Notes: generated by a model from the sequence alone, not told the origin. A stretch of DNA of 64,000 nucleotides from Leptospira stimsonii (GCF_003545875.1 NZ_QHCS01000005.1:186001-250000), one strand, 5' to 3'; counted from the first letter of the stretch, positions 16,783 to 30,321 are shown. Numbers and translations: made by a program.

Positions 16783-16826
16783 AGCCCGCCACCTCCACCC
16801 AATCAGGGCGGGGCGCGCACGTTTTA
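16783..16826 (-). repeat. GC-rich interspersed repeat, copy B
   Basis: On the minus strand it reads CCCTGATTGGGTGGAGG then TGGCGGG, matching the block at 4033-4073 in opposite orientation. It lies between the ThyX and CzcA genes. The surrounding spacer 16436-16876 shows no supported gene. Confidence 0.55.
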
Positions 16827-16876
16827 CGGAAGAGCCGTCGTAGATACGACAAAACCCTTTTTCTAAAAAGCCTTCC

Positions 16877-20170
<3,294 letters not shown>

Positions 20171-20307
20171 GTGTGTTGAAGAACTCTCAAAAAGACGTTA
20201 TGGACAGAAAACACTCTCAATGTCAAAGTTGAAAGGTTTTTTTAGAAAGAATCTTTTGGAAGAACGTAGTCTGGAGCGAATTAAAAAAAGAACCTTTCCC
20301 GATTCCT

Positions 20308-21750
20308 TCAGGTCATTGTCGAACTTCGTGTAGACGGATTCAGCGATGAGATGAGTTTGTAATCAATATGCAAAAAGAAGAATAGAATTCCGTATTCTAA
20401 GAAGATCCATAAAAAAGAATCCCGAAACGGAACCACGGAGTAAGTAGAATACGAAACGAGCACCAAAGCAGACCAAACGACGGGTGAGACGTTTTTTGAA
20501 AATACGGAAAAAACGATCAGAGGAAGAATATACCAAGGATGAACCGTAGTGGAGAGAAGAAGAAAAATCCAATAGATCGATTCCGCTGTAAAAAAGAAAT
20601 CACGAAGACTTTTATCTTTTTTTCTTTGATAAGAATAGGCAAGAAGGATGACTAACGTCGTCAGGCCGCAGATTTTTCCGGCGAGATAGAAATTTCCGCC
20701 GATGGCTCTTAAAAATTCCCGCAAGAGATAGTAAAAACCTCCGTTGAATTCGAAAAGTTGAAAGAAAACGCCGATTCCGGATTCACTCTGTTTTTCAAAA
20801 AGATCCTCCCGGAAAAAGAAAAGAGCGGCTAACGTGACAACGATCGTCAAAAAAGAAGTCCGAAAAAGAAGTAAGTATTTTTTTCTTTCCCAAACGATAA
20901 AGCCGATCCAGGGCAAAAGAATCAAAGGTGTGATTTTACTTAGGATTCCAAAACTCAGAAAAAAAATGTGTAAAAGAAAATCCTTTGTTTTTTGTTCCTC
21001 GTTCCATTTCCAAAAAAAATAGACCGCACCGATCAAAAAGAAAAGAAGAATCGGTTCGGGGTGTGCGTTCCCCGCAATTTCTAAGATCGAGAGAGGGTTC
21101 ATCCAATAAATCAAACTTCTTCGAAGCGGAAGCCCGTTTCTTTTTAGGATCAGACAAAGAAACGAAAGGACTCCGCATTCCGAAAAAATCAAGACGGATT
21201 TCCAGATCAGAATTCCTGTCGAAATATTATTAAACCATAACATCCCTTTGGCGCTGATAAAATAATAAAATTGAAGGAGGGGAGGATAAACCGAATAGAA
21301 TTTCGCTGAGTTCATGTCGCTTAACAATTGAATCGCGATCATTTTCTTCGAACCGTCGAAAACGGAAAGATCCAAATCTTTCGGAAGAACGGAAAACGGA
21401 GAGATTCCTTCCTGGATCAGAAGACCGTCCCACAAAAAACGAAGAACGTCTTCGGAAAGAATCGGATCCGAAAAAAACATTACAAACCGCAAAACGAATC
21501 CGAAAACGATCCAGGTTCGAAGCGAAAATGGGAAAGTCGAAAGTTCAGAAAAGAACATTCGAATTTTAGAAACTGATTTGAAAGACTTGGAGAAAAGTTC
21601 TTCGATTTCCTGAGAAAATACGATCCAGACATAGGCGACAAAAGCCGGAAGATTTGCCAGGAGCAAAAGATAAAAATCTTTTCTTTCACCTAAGAATTGA
21701 AAAGCGACACTCGGAAGAAAGAATAAAAAGAGAACGAGGTTTGGAATCAT
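20308..21750 (-). CDS. GT-C polytopic membrane glycosyltransferase (mannosyltransferase-like), paralogue 1
   Basis: 480 residues, about 11-12 hydrophobic helices. The ATG at 21750 overlaps the GT2 stop by 4 nt. An acidic first loop (SEDVLRFLWDGLLIQEGISPF) and a later YPPLLQFYYF segment match GT-C enzymes that use polyprenyl-phosphate sugars. A HAHP-like NAHPEP segment and TTVHPWYILP follow. It resembles the product of 28034-29350, which shares RFLWDG, the ..NPWY/HPWY segment and similar topology. Last gene of the rhodanese-cytochrome-GT2-GT-C operon; the lipid-linked sugar from GT2 is the likely donor. Confidence 0.75.
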   Translation of the reverse strand: MIPNLVLFLFFLPSVAFQFLGERKDFYLLLLANLPAFVAYVWIVFSQEIEELFSKSFKSVSKIRMFFSELSTFPFSLRTWIVFGFVLRFVMFFSDPILSEDVLRFLWDGLLIQEGISPFSVLPKDLDLSVFDGSKKMIAIQLLSDMNSAKFYSVYPPLLQFYYFISAKGMLWFNNISTGILIWKSVLIFSECGVLSFLCLILKRNGLPLRRSLIYWMNPLSILEIAGNAHPEPILLFFLIGAVYFFWKWNEEQKTKDFLLHIFFLSFGILSKITPLILLPWIGFIVWERKKYLLLFRTSFLTIVVTLAALFFFREDLFEKQSESGIGVFFQLFEFNGGFYYLLREFLRAIGGNFYLAGKICGLTTLVILLAYSYQRKKDKSLRDFFFTAESIYWIFLLLSTTVHPWYILPLIVFSVFSKNVSPVVWSALVLVSYSTYSVVPFRDSFLWIFLEYGILFFFLHIDYKLISSLNPSTRSSTMT

Positions 21751-22457
21751 TTCGTGAATTGAAGTTTTGCAATCGTATAAAGAATTTTCCAACCGGCTTT
21801 GATCGATCCGGAGATCGTTCCGCTTACTTTAGAAACGCCGATTCTTCTTTTATAACTGACCGGAACTTCGATAAAATTCATTCCGAGTTTTGCGGCCTTG
21901 ATCTGCATTTCCACAGTCCATCCGAAATTCCGATCTTGCATATTCAATTTTTTGAGAGAATCCAAACGAATCACACGAAACGGTCCGAGATCGGTAAACT
22001 TCACGCCGTATAAGACACCTATCAAAAACGTAGACAACCAATTTCCGAACTTCTGGACCGGCAAAAGAGAACCCTTTTCCGCTTTGCCCAAGGCTCTGGA
22101 ACCGATCACGAGTTCTATATTCGGATTCTTGAATTCGTTTAACAAATCAGAGAGTTCGATCGGAGAATCCGAATAATCCGCGTCCACGAACGCCACAAGA
22201 TCCGGAGGATTGGAAGATCCGAAAATTCTGTCCAGCCCTTTGAGGCAGGCCGCACCATATCCTCTTTCCGACTCTTGTAGAACGACCGCGCCGTTTTCGG
22301 AGGCGATCCGTGAAGTTCCGTCCTTAGAACCGTTGTCCACAACTATGATTTCTAAAATATTCACCTTCTCCGTCTTTAGCAGATCGTTTAGAACTAAGGC
22401 GATCGATTTTTCTTCGTTTAACGCCGGTATAACGACGGTAACCGTCTTTTGGGTCAC
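21747..22457 (-). CDS. GT2 glycosyltransferase, polyprenyl-phosphate mannose synthase-like
   Basis: 236 residues, GT-A fold: VVIPALNEEKSIALVL at the N-terminus, VVDNGSKDGTS, and the metal-binding DADYSD near residue 95. There is no long C-terminal membrane domain. This is the size and form of polyprenyl-phosphate mannose/glucose synthases, which charge a lipid carrier for GT-C enzymes. Both ends overlap neighbours by 4 nt (cytochrome upstream, GT-C downstream), so expression is tightly linked to them. Confidence 0.87.
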   Translation of the reverse strand: MTQKTVTVVIPALNEEKSIALVLNDLLKTEKVNILEIIVVDNGSKDGTSRIASENGAVVLQESERGYGAACLKGLDRIFGSSNPPDLVAFVDADYSDSPIELSDLLNEFKNPNIELVIGSRALGKAEKGSLLPVQKFGNWLSTFLIGVLYGVKFTDLGPFRVIRLDSLKKLNMQDRNFGWTVEMQIKAAKLGMNFIEVPVSYKRRIGVSKVSGTISGSIKAGWKILYTIAKLQFTK

Positions 22458-23830
22458 AGATTTCCCCGTTTGGATGCGGAAAGTAAATCCGACTTGGAAG
22501 TAAGCCGGATCTTGCCTGTTTTGAGATCCGTTTTGGACTCGTAAAAAACGTTCGAATATGGATAGTGTTTTTCGATCTGTTTCAGTTTTTCTCCGATTTC
22601 CGAGGGCGCGTTTTTTGCGTTTTTCCTCATGTGTTCTGCGTTCTCTTTTGTTAAACGGACATGCAGGATTCTTAAAATTCCAAAAGCAGGAAGGGAGTCA
22701 CGGTCGATTTTCAGATTTAAGACAAGTTTTCTCTTTTCACCGGAAAGAATTCGATTGTCGTCCACGAGTTTTGCCTCCGGATACCATTTCCAACTTTGTC
22801 CGATTTTTTGGACTTCTCTCGCAATTTCTTTACCATTCGAGCTTTGAAGAACGGCTTCGATTAAAAGATGTCTTTCGGGATCTCCCGTCGGAACGCTATG
22901 ACCGGCGAAAGAGTTCTCTATCGTCAGATTCAATCGGGCGTTTTCGTTTTTGATAAACGACCATCGAGGCTCCTCAACCTTGAGTCCGCTCTGATATCCT
23001 TTCCATTGCGCGTCAAATAGTTCGAAGGTTTTCGGAACCCCGCTACCGATAAACGTATGTCTGTGAGAATTTCGTTTTTCTTTGTTAAAAGAGGAAAGGA
23101 CGACGCTTCGATTGATCGAAGGCATGTGGCAACTAACGCAATCTTCTTTTGGAAAGTGAATACTTTCCTTATATTCGTCACCGGTCTTGAAATAGCATAC
23201 GAGGGACATATTGAGTTTATAATCCTGGTTGTGACAATCGTTGCAACGCGCGTGTAAGGCTTCCCTGTTTTTTTCCACGGGATGAGGAGCGTTCGCTCCG
23301 GTCGGTCCGATGAGAATCGTATTTCCTTCGGAATCGGATTTGAGATGACAGGTTCCACAACTGATTCCTTCTTTCTCCCATTGAGCGTTGAACTTCTTAT
23401 TGGGAACGAGAACCGGTTGGAATACGTCCCCATCTTTAAGGTGCGTTGCGATTTCCTTTCTCTGACCGGAAAGTGGAATATGGCAATTCAAACAAAGCCA
23501 CTGCGGAGAATTCGGTTTGGAAAGTTCCGCTTGAAATTGAAGATCGGTGAACGCGTTCGCGTGCGTGGAAACTTTCCATTCTTGGTAATGTTCTTCGTGA
23601 CAGCTTCCGCAATCTTTCGCAGTGAGTCCGGGGATGCCGGGAAGTCGTTGTTCCACTTTCACCGGCTCCGCCCATGCGCGGTTCTGGAAACGAACCTTTA
23701 CCGAGACGAGATCGGAATCGTTTTTGCAGATAAAAAAGGAACAGAGTGTGACGGAGATTCCGATGACGATCCAAAAATATCTCCATGAATCTTGAATATT
23801 CAAGAATCTGTATTTTCTCTGAAAAATCAT
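22454..23830 (-). CDS. Pentahaem c-type cytochrome, module 1
   Basis: 458 residues from ATG 23830, which overlaps the rhodanese stop by 4 nt. A signal/anchor helix (19-33) is followed by five CxxCH haem sites at residues 74, 113, 158, 196 and 231. A beta-rich C-terminal region contains a GHSVPTG motif whose His may be a distal ligand. Spacing resembles cytochrome c554-like multihaem proteins. It should sit in the periplasm and transfer electrons; partner unknown. The haem spacing and C-terminal fold match the second pentahaem protein at 34885-36105, and both lie next to rhodanese genes. Confidence 0.88.
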   Translation of the reverse strand: MIFQRKYRFLNIQDSWRYFWIVIGISVTLCSFFICKNDSDLVSVKVRFQNRAWAEPVKVEQRLPGIPGLTAKDCGSCHEEHYQEWKVSTHANAFTDLQFQAELSKPNSPQWLCLNCHIPLSGQRKEIATHLKDGDVFQPVLVPNKKFNAQWEKEGISCGTCHLKSDSEGNTILIGPTGANAPHPVEKNREALHARCNDCHNQDYKLNMSLVCYFKTGDEYKESIHFPKEDCVSCHMPSINRSVVLSSFNKEKRNSHRHTFIGSGVPKTFELFDAQWKGYQSGLKVEEPRWSFIKNENARLNLTIENSFAGHSVPTGDPERHLLIEAVLQSSNGKEIAREVQKIGQSWKWYPEAKLVDDNRILSGEKRKLVLNLKIDRDSLPAFGILRILHVRLTKENAEHMRKNAKNAPSEIGEKLKQIEKHYPYSNVFYESKTDLKTGKIRLTSKSDLLSASKRGNL

Positions 23831-24702
23831 TTTACGGTGAGAGGAAAATCCTTTTCGTTTCCCGCCGACCATTCCCACATGGATCCGGCGTAATTTTTCG
23901 CATTATAACCTTCGTTTCGAAGAACCGCGGTCATCCATGCCGAACGGATTCCTCCAGTGCAATAGGTAACAATCGTGGTTTCTCTTCCGATTCCGAGCTC
24001 CTTGATCTTGGCCGAAATTTCCTCGGAAGATAAAAGAGAGCCGTCTTCGTGTAACAGATTTTTATAATAGAGGTGTTTCGCACCGGGAATATGTCCTCCT
24101 CTGGATTCTCCGTAAGGAGTTTCACCAAGGAATTCCCTTTCTTCTCTCGTATCTAAAAAAATATAATTCCGATTTTTGAGATTGGATTTGATTTCGGAAG
24201 AAGTCGCAGTGAGTTTCGGATCCGCTTTGATTTGAAAGGAACCGAAATTTTTCGGTTCGCCTTGGTTGGAGACCGGTGCGCCGAGTTGTTTGAGGCCGGA
24301 GTAACCTCCGTCCACTAAAAAGGCGGATCGATGTCCAAGGGATCGAAGCATCCAGACGATTCTTCCGTCTTCTCCCCAATTATTTTTGGATTCGCTGACG
24401 ACGAGAACGGGATGTCCATTATCGATTCCGTAAGATTCCAATTTTTTCTTGAGCATGTCCATGGGAAGAAGGTTACCTCGAAATGGAAGCTTGGACACGG
24501 AAAACTCTTCCCAGGAAACCGAACGAGAGCCGTTGATATGCTCTCTATAAAAAACGGAACGTGATCTCGTATCCAAGACGACGCTATTCGGAAGAAGCGC
24601 TCTCGCCTCTCCGGGAGTAAGAATCCAAGATTCCGATTTTTGCGCGAAGATGAAACTTGGAACCAAAAAAAAGAGAGCTAAGAGCACAGATTGAATTTTC
24701 AT
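23827..24702 (-). CDS. Secreted two-domain rhodanese sulfurtransferase
   Basis: 291 residues. A Sec signal peptide (1-20, ending FIFAQ) leads to two rhodanese domains. The N-terminal one has VLDTRSRSVF...HINGS but no catalytic Cys (SESKN in that loop). The C-terminal one has LDTREEREF, GHIPGAKH and the active-site loop C248-TGGIRS. It would transfer sulfane sulfur in the periplasm. Start of a leftward operon with pentahaem cytochrome, GT2 and GT-C genes. Divergent from the DUF4395 operon across a 244-bp regulatory spacer. Confidence 0.9.
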   Translation of the reverse strand: MKIQSVLLALFFLVPSFIFAQKSESWILTPGEARALLPNSVVLDTRSRSVFYREHINGSRSVSWEEFSVSKLPFRGNLLPMDMLKKKLESYGIDNGHPVLVVSESKNNWGEDGRIVWMLRSLGHRSAFLVDGGYSGLKQLGAPVSNQGEPKNFGSFQIKADPKLTATSSEIKSNLKNRNYIFLDTREEREFLGETPYGESRGGHIPGAKHLYYKNLLHEDGSLLSSEEISAKIKELGIGRETTIVTYCTGGIRSAWMTAVLRNEGYNAKNYAGSMWEWSAGNEKDFPLTVK

Positions 24703-24818
24703 CGTTCTTTCCTATCGGTCCGAGGATCTTTTCATCCTATCATTTAGAATGTTCTCAAACCTGGATTTCTTTTTTTGTCAGAAGAATTCGGCATTTCTTA
24801 GGTGACAAGCTTGATTTC

Positions 24819-24846
24819 GCTATAACGGAATTTTTAATGTTATAGC
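24819..24846. promoter_or_regulatory. Candidate operator: perfect 8-bp inverted repeat
   Basis: GCTATAAC, 12-bp loop, GTTATAGC. With flanks, both half-sites read TTTYGCTATAAC. A further TTTCCGCAATAA-like half-site lies just downstream on the minus strand at ~24858-24870. Similar half-sites occur at 29353-29401. It lies between the divergent rhodanese and DUF4395 operons. The regulator is unknown. Confidence 0.55.
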
Positions 24847-24896
24847 AAAATATTTAAAATTATTGCGGAAATGAAGGTGACTCTTTTACGTGAAAA

Positions 24897-24919
24897 ACAG
24901 GTCCAAGAATCGGACCTGT
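24897..24919 (+). promoter_or_regulatory. Leader hairpin upstream of the DUF4395 operon
   Basis: ACAGGTCC, 7-nt loop, GGACCTGT: an 8-bp perfect stem 28 bp before the start codon, just before an AGGAGG ribosome site. It is not followed by a U-tract, so it is unlikely to be a simple terminator. It could control translation or mRNA stability, or be a DNA operator. Confidence 0.45.
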
Positions 24920-24946
24920 CGTTATCCAAGAGGATAGGAGGAACGG

Positions 24947-25432
24947 ATGATACGCATTGGAAATTTCCCGGATTCAGTCAATGAATACGCCGCCCGAACG
25001 GTGGCCGGTTTGGTATTGATTCTCACTTTGGCTACGTTATTCACACAATCGATTTGGTTGAATCTTGCGTTGTTCTACGGATTTACCGCCCGTGTTTTAT
25101 ATGGGCCGAAGTTTTCCCTCTTTGCAAAACTCGCCATCTTTGGTATTGTACCCTTGTTTCGTTTAGGAGAAAGACCCACACCCGGACCTCCGAAACGATT
25201 CGCCCAGACGATCGGGTTTGGGTTTAGCCTAACGTCACTCGTTTTGTTGAGCCAAGGCCAGATTTTTGCATTTCAAATCGTGCTCGGTATATTGGCTTTT
25301 TTTGCGGCTCTCGAATCGATCCTTGGTTTTTGTGCCGGTTGTTTTGTTTTCGGATATTTGATGCAATGGGGAGTCATTCCGCAGGAAGTCTGTGAGAAAT
25401 GTAACAATCTAACCTTCAAACCGAAGAATTGA
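24947..25432 (+). CDS. DUF4395 membrane protein with two CxxC pairs
   Basis: 161 residues with about four hydrophobic helices and the DUF4395 pattern: PDSVNEYAARTVAG at the N-terminus, GFTARVLYGPKFS, PGPPKRFAQTIG, then GFCAGCFVFGYLM and EVCEKCNN at the C-terminus. The two CxxC pairs suggest metal or thiol chemistry at the membrane. In other bacteria DUF4395 genes often lie beside thioredoxin- or rhodanese-type genes, and a secreted rhodanese is divergent here. The start has a strong AGGAGG site. Function is not established. Confidence 0.85.
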   Translation: MIRIGNFPDSVNEYAARTVAGLVLILTLATLFTQSIWLNLALFYGFTARVLYGPKFSLFAKLAIFGIVPLFRLGERPTPGPPKRFAQTIGFGFSLTSLVLLSQGQIFAFQIVLGILAFFAALESILGFCAGCFVFGYLMQWGVIPQEVCEKCNNLTFKPKN

Positions 25433-25518
25433 TTTTATAAATAATAGGAAAGGTTCTTTCAAACGATCCTTTCGTAATTCTATTTATTCTGAATACTTAA
25501 TGAAAGAAAGGAAATACT

Positions 25519-25857
25519 ATGTCTAAAGAAAGTTACTACGTACCGGACGATCTCAAGAAATTCGGAAATATCGGAGAATTCCAACCGAACCTTGCGAAGA
25601 AATTTTTTGATTATTACGGAGACGTCTTTGCGGAAGGTGCCTTAACGGCTCGGGAAAAATCCTTGATCGCACTCGCTGTCTCGCATGCGATTCAATGTCC
25701 TTATTGTATCGATGCTTATACGACGGATACCTTAGAAAAAGGCGTAAGTGAAGCCGGATTGATGGAAGCGGTTCACGTAGCCGCGGCGATTCGAGGAGGC
25801 GCGAGCCTCGTTCATTCCGTCCAGATGATGAACAAGGTCAAAGAACTCGGAATGTAA
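25519..25857 (+). CDS. AhpD/CMD-family protein, arsenosugar-associated peroxidase-like type
   Basis: 112 residues, all-helical carboxymuconolactone decarboxylase fold. The redox pair CPYC lies in HAIQCPYCIDAYT, followed by the conserved EAVHVAAAIRGGASLVHSV helix. This close form (Tyr-rich start YYVPDDLKKFG) is the one usually found directly before ArsS-type radical SAM genes, as here with a 30-nt gap. It probably removes peroxide or passes electrons for the pathway; the exact reaction is unknown. Confidence 0.85.
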   Translation: MSKESYYVPDDLKKFGNIGEFQPNLAKKFFDYYGDVFAEGALTAREKSLIALAVSHAIQCPYCIDAYTTDTLEKGVSEAGLMEAVHVAAAIRGGASLVHSVQMMNKVKELGM

Positions 25858-26879
25858 TCTTTTCAAGAGATATTAGGAAAAAGAAGAATGAAATCCTTAC
25901 AATCACGCGGAAGTGAACTCGCTTCTCCTGAACGACAATTTCGGATCTTAGAAGAGGTCCTGGATCGAAAGAATCTTCCTTCTTTTTCTGAAAAACTAGA
26001 ACAATCAAAAGTGGGATCATTACATCCGATTCCTACCGAGATTTTTCAGATGAACCTTGGTAAACTTTGCAATCAAACATGCAAACATTGTCATGTGGAC
26101 GCTGGTCCGGATCGAAAGGAGAGTATGAGCAAGGAAACGATGCTTCATTGTTTGAGCGTTCTTGCCACGAGTTCGATCCCGATCGTCGACATCACGGGTG
26201 GAGCGCCCGAGATGAATCCTGAGTTTCGTTGGCTCGTAAAAGAGCTTCGAAAGCTCGGAAAAAAAATAATGGTACGTTGTAATCTCACGATCCTTCTCGC
26301 GGGAACACGTTATGCGGATCTTCCCGATTTTTACGCTCAGAATCGGGTGGAAGTGGTTTCCAGTCTTCCATACTTTGAAAAAAGAAGAACGGATGCACAA
26401 AGAGGAGAAGGGGTGTTCGATCGATCGATCGAGGCGCTAAAACGTTTGAATTCGGTTGGTTACGGAATACCCGATTCCGGTCTGATTCTCAATCTGGTTT
26501 ATAATCCTGCAGGCGCTTTTTTACCCGGGGCACAAATCTCCTTAGAGAAAGAATTTAAGAATTCTCTTTATAAGGAACACGGAATTCATTTTAATTCTCT
26601 ATTCACGATTACGAATATGCCGATTTCTAGATATTTGGAATATCTACAGGAAAGCGGAAATCTCGAAAACTATCTCGAAAAACTCGTGAGTTCTTTTAAT
26701 CCCTCGGCGGCATTCGGTGTTATGTGCAAGAATACGCTGAGTGTGGGATATGACGGTTCTCTCTACGACTGCGATTTCAATCAGATGTTGGAGATGAAGG
26801 TGGAAGGAACGATCCAGAACATCCGTGATTATGACGGAGCGAGTTTATTACAAAGAAGGATCCGAGTTGGAGAACATTG

Positions 26880-27971
<1,092 letters not shown>

Positions 27972-28033
27972 AATCCAATCCGTAGAATTCTTCCGATCCG
28001 TTTCTTTGTCCACTCAAAACGTCAAGACCTCCA

Positions 28034-29350
28034 ATGATAAAACGACCACTTTTGATTTCGAATTTTGCCTCGACTCACATCGCGGGATCGATTGCGTTTT
28101 TGTTGTATATCTCTCTTTTTCTTTTTTGGAAACGACTTCCCGGAACTCAGGGGTTAGTCCTTTATCTAAGCGCCTATCTGATTCTTTTTGGAATCGTTCT
28201 TCTTCCGTTCTCACAGAAAGCGGATGACTCGGATAACCTTGCGGGGACATGGTTTTGGGGAATCCTGTTTCGTCTAACTGCGATTCTAACTTTCCCCGTT
28301 TGGGAGGACGACTGGGCTCGATTTCTATGGGACGGATATCAAACCCTGGAAACCGGAACTCCATATGGAAAACCTCCCGAAACTTTTTTTTCACAGGAGA
28401 ATCTTCCTGCATGGAGTACGGAAATTTTAAGTAGAATCAATCATCCCGAAGTGCCCACGATATACGGACCGTGTTTGCAGATCCTTTTTTGGATCTCCGC
28501 TTTTTTGTTTCCGGGTTCTCTATTGGGTCTCAAGTGCATTTATTTTCTAATCGAGATTTTTGGGTGGTCTTGGATGCAAAAGCACCTAACAAAAAAAGAC
28601 TTTCGAATCGTATTCTGGTTTCCATTGCTCATCATCGAAACCTACATCCAAGCTCATCCCGATTTTCTTGGGCTCATCTTACTCAGCGGCGTATATATAC
28701 TAAACAAAGAGAAGAAGAGATTCTGGATTGCAGGAATATTGTTAGGAATCGCTTGCTCCGTCAAAGTCTTCGCCTGGATCTTACTCCCTTTTTGTCTTCT
28801 CCGAACAAAACGAGTTCCATTTTTGCTCGGTTTTGTGACCGCTTTTTTATCACCGTATTTATTTTTTCGGATCCAAGGAGGAGTCGGTGGTGACGGGCTT
28901 TCGATTTTTCTGGAAAGCTGGGAATTCAATTCATCACTTTACGCTTTTCTAAAGTGGATTTTGGGAAGAATTTTCTTTGATACCATCGCGCCATGGACTG
29001 TCGGATTGATATGCCTCGGTCTTTGTGGACTCGGCGGTTTGTATTTTCTAATCCACTCGGATTCGGATGAGGAAAAAATAGTCGGTAATTCTTTTCTCTG
29101 GTTCTTTCTTTTCAGTCCGGTCGTAAATCCGTGGTATCTCCTCTGGTCACTTTTCTTTTGGATTCGAAGCAGAGACCTTTCCGGAATCGTTTTTTCCGGA
29201 GTAGTGGTTCTGTCGTACGTTTCCGGAAAGAACCTATCGTTCTCGTCGGGGCTTCAGCTGTACGAAAATCCACTCTGGATTCTCATTTTGGAATACACTT
29301 TGGTGGGACTTGCGTTCTTTATTCCAAGATTTTCGCTAAAAAATCCATAA
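28034..29350 (+). CDS. GT-C polytopic membrane glycosyltransferase, paralogue 2
   Basis: 438 residues with roughly 11 hydrophobic helices. The first large loop WEDDWARFLWDGYQTLETGT and a later IYGPCLQILFW segment, with VVNPWYLLW near the C-terminus, parallel the GT-C at 20308-21750. It likely transfers a sugar from a polyprenyl phosphate on the periplasmic side. Divergent from the DNA methyltransferase, with only ~60 bp between starts. No GT2 partner is adjacent here. Confidence 0.72.
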   Translation: MIKRPLLISNFASTHIAGSIAFLLYISLFLFWKRLPGTQGLVLYLSAYLILFGIVLLPFSQKADDSDNLAGTWFWGILFRLTAILTFPVWEDDWARFLWDGYQTLETGTPYGKPPETFFSQENLPAWSTEILSRINHPEVPTIYGPCLQILFWISAFLFPGSLLGLKCIYFLIEIFGWSWMQKHLTKKDFRIVFWFPLLIIETYIQAHPDFLGLILLSGVYILNKEKKRFWIAGILLGIACSVKVFAWILLPFCLLRTKRVPFLLGFVTAFLSPYLFFRIQGGVGGDGLSIFLESWEFNSSLYAFLKWILGRIFFDTIAPWTVGLICLGLCGLGGLYFLIHSDSDEEKIVGNSFLWFFLFSPVVNPWYLLWSLFFWIRSRDLSGIVFSGVVVLSYVSGKNLSFSSGLQLYENPLWILILEYTLVGLAFFIPRFSLKNP

Positions 29351-29352
29351 TA

Positions 29353-29401
29353 TTTTGCAATAATTCCACTATATAAATCTAACTTGTATGTTATAGTGAA
29401 A
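29353..29401. promoter_or_regulatory. Candidate operator cluster with TTTYRCTATAA-type half-sites
   Basis: TTTTGCAATAA at 29353-29363, then TTCCACTATA (29364-29373) facing TATAGTGAAA (29392-29401) as an imperfect 10-bp inverted repeat. The right half, read on the minus strand, is TTTCACTATAAC, nearly identical to the half-sites at 24819-24846. It lies upstream of the XRE-cupin regulator gene. Confidence 0.5.
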
Positions 29402-29413
29402 TACCTATTGACT

Positions 29414-29429
29414 TTCTAATATATTAGAA
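29414..29429. promoter_or_regulatory. Perfect 16-bp palindrome
   Basis: TTCTAATATATTAGAA is identical to its reverse complement. It is preceded by TTGACT, a possible -35 element. A dimeric regulator site is plausible. Confidence 0.45.
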
Positions 29430-29503
29430 GAATTCTCTGCTTGGCGGGTTCTTTAGCGGATCCGTCCTAACTCTAACTTTCTCTGAAAAAGACCCTTTTC
29501 TAC

Positions 29504-29526
29504 CCCGGGATTCCCGGGTTTTTTTT
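29504..29526 (+). terminator. Rho-independent terminator upstream of the XRE gene
   Basis: CCCGGG, 3-nt loop, CCCGGG, then eight T. It ends transcripts from the GT-C gene or from a promoter near 29409, 66 bp before the regulator start codon. Confidence 0.65.
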
Positions 29527-29591
29527 AAGGGTTGGAGCGATGCGAAATTTCAAAGCGAGATCGAACGAAACGAGAAAAGAGGTAGCTTCCT

Positions 29592-30212
29592 TTGCAAACA
29601 ATTATGGCTCGCAGTTTAGATAATTCAGATACGACTTCTTCGGAAAAAGTTCCCGATGATTTTTTGACCAGTTTTCTCGGAGATAAGATTCGAAAGCGAA
29701 GGTTGGAGTTAGGTCTGTCTATGGAGAAAGTCGCCCAGATCGCACAAGTCAGTCGGGGAATGCTGGGGTTGATCGAGACGGGTAAGACAACCCCGAGCAT
29801 CGCGATTCTTTGGAAATTGTCCAAGGCACTTCGAACCCAGGTTGCGGAATTTTTGCCCGACGTTTCGATGCACAGTCCTAAAATCTTTCGTAAAGAAGAA
29901 TCCAAGCTTTTGACGCTTCATAAAGAACGGCTGAGCGCGCGCGTATTGTACAGAGATTCGGAAAATCACCTCGAGTTTTTGGAAGTAGAATTGTCTCAGG
30001 GAAGTTTTCCCCTGCCGATTTGGTTTCAAAAACAAAAATCGCAGACGGTTTCTTTGGTAAACGGGGAGATCGGACTCGTTTTCGGAGGAAAGAAGAATCT
30101 TCTCTCACCCGGAGATACCGCCGTCTTTCTCGCCCAAGAACTGCAGGAAATTTTCAATCCCTCATCCTCCAAAGCTCTTCTGTTTTGGATCAGTTCTTCC
30201 GTAAATCTATAA
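29592..30212 (+). CDS. XRE-family regulator with C-terminal cupin domain
   Basis: 206 residues. An HTH of the XRE type (residues ~25-85: IRKRRLELGLSMEKVAQIAQVSRG..LIETGKTTPS) is followed by a single cupin fold with a VSLVNGEIGLVFGGKKNLLSPGDTAVF segment. TTG 29592 has an AGAGG site at proper spacing; ATG 29604 is an alternative. Such proteins sense small ligands (amino acids, polyamines, sulfur compounds) through the cupin. It precedes the rhodanese lipoprotein gene and may regulate it and the half-sites at 24.8 and 29.4 kb. Confidence 0.87.
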   Translation: MQTIMARSLDNSDTTSSEKVPDDFLTSFLGDKIRKRRLELGLSMEKVAQIAQVSRGMLGLIETGKTTPSIAILWKLSKALRTQVAEFLPDVSMHSPKIFRKEESKLLTLHKERLSARVLYRDSENHLEFLEVELSQGSFPLPIWFQKQKSQTVSLVNGEIGLVFGGKKNLLSPGDTAVFLAQELQEIFNPSSSKALLFWISSSVNL

Positions 30213-30240
30213 AAATTGGATCCCTCGCGGATCCAATTTT
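30212..30240 (+). terminator. Strong terminator after the XRE gene
   Basis: AAAATTGGATCC, 5-nt loop, GGATCCAATTTT: a perfect 12-bp stem starting at the stop codon, with A- and T-rich ends that could also work in the other direction. Confidence 0.8.
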
Positions 30241-30289
30241 CTCCTTCTTCTCTAAAGCTTTCAAATTATAAATCAGTTCGGTTTAAACA

Positions 30290-30321
30290 ATTTCGCATTA
30301 ACATTTGACGTTAGGCGAAAT
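30290..30321. promoter_or_regulatory. Inverted repeat covering a TTGACG -35-like element
   Basis: ATTTCGC facing GCGAAAT with inner TAAC/GTTA pairing. TTGACG (30305-30310) lies in the loop, with AT-rich -10 candidates 17-20 bp downstream. It is about 180 bp before the first rhodanese lipoprotein gene. An operator over a promoter is a fair reading; the exact -10 is unclear. Confidence 0.4.
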
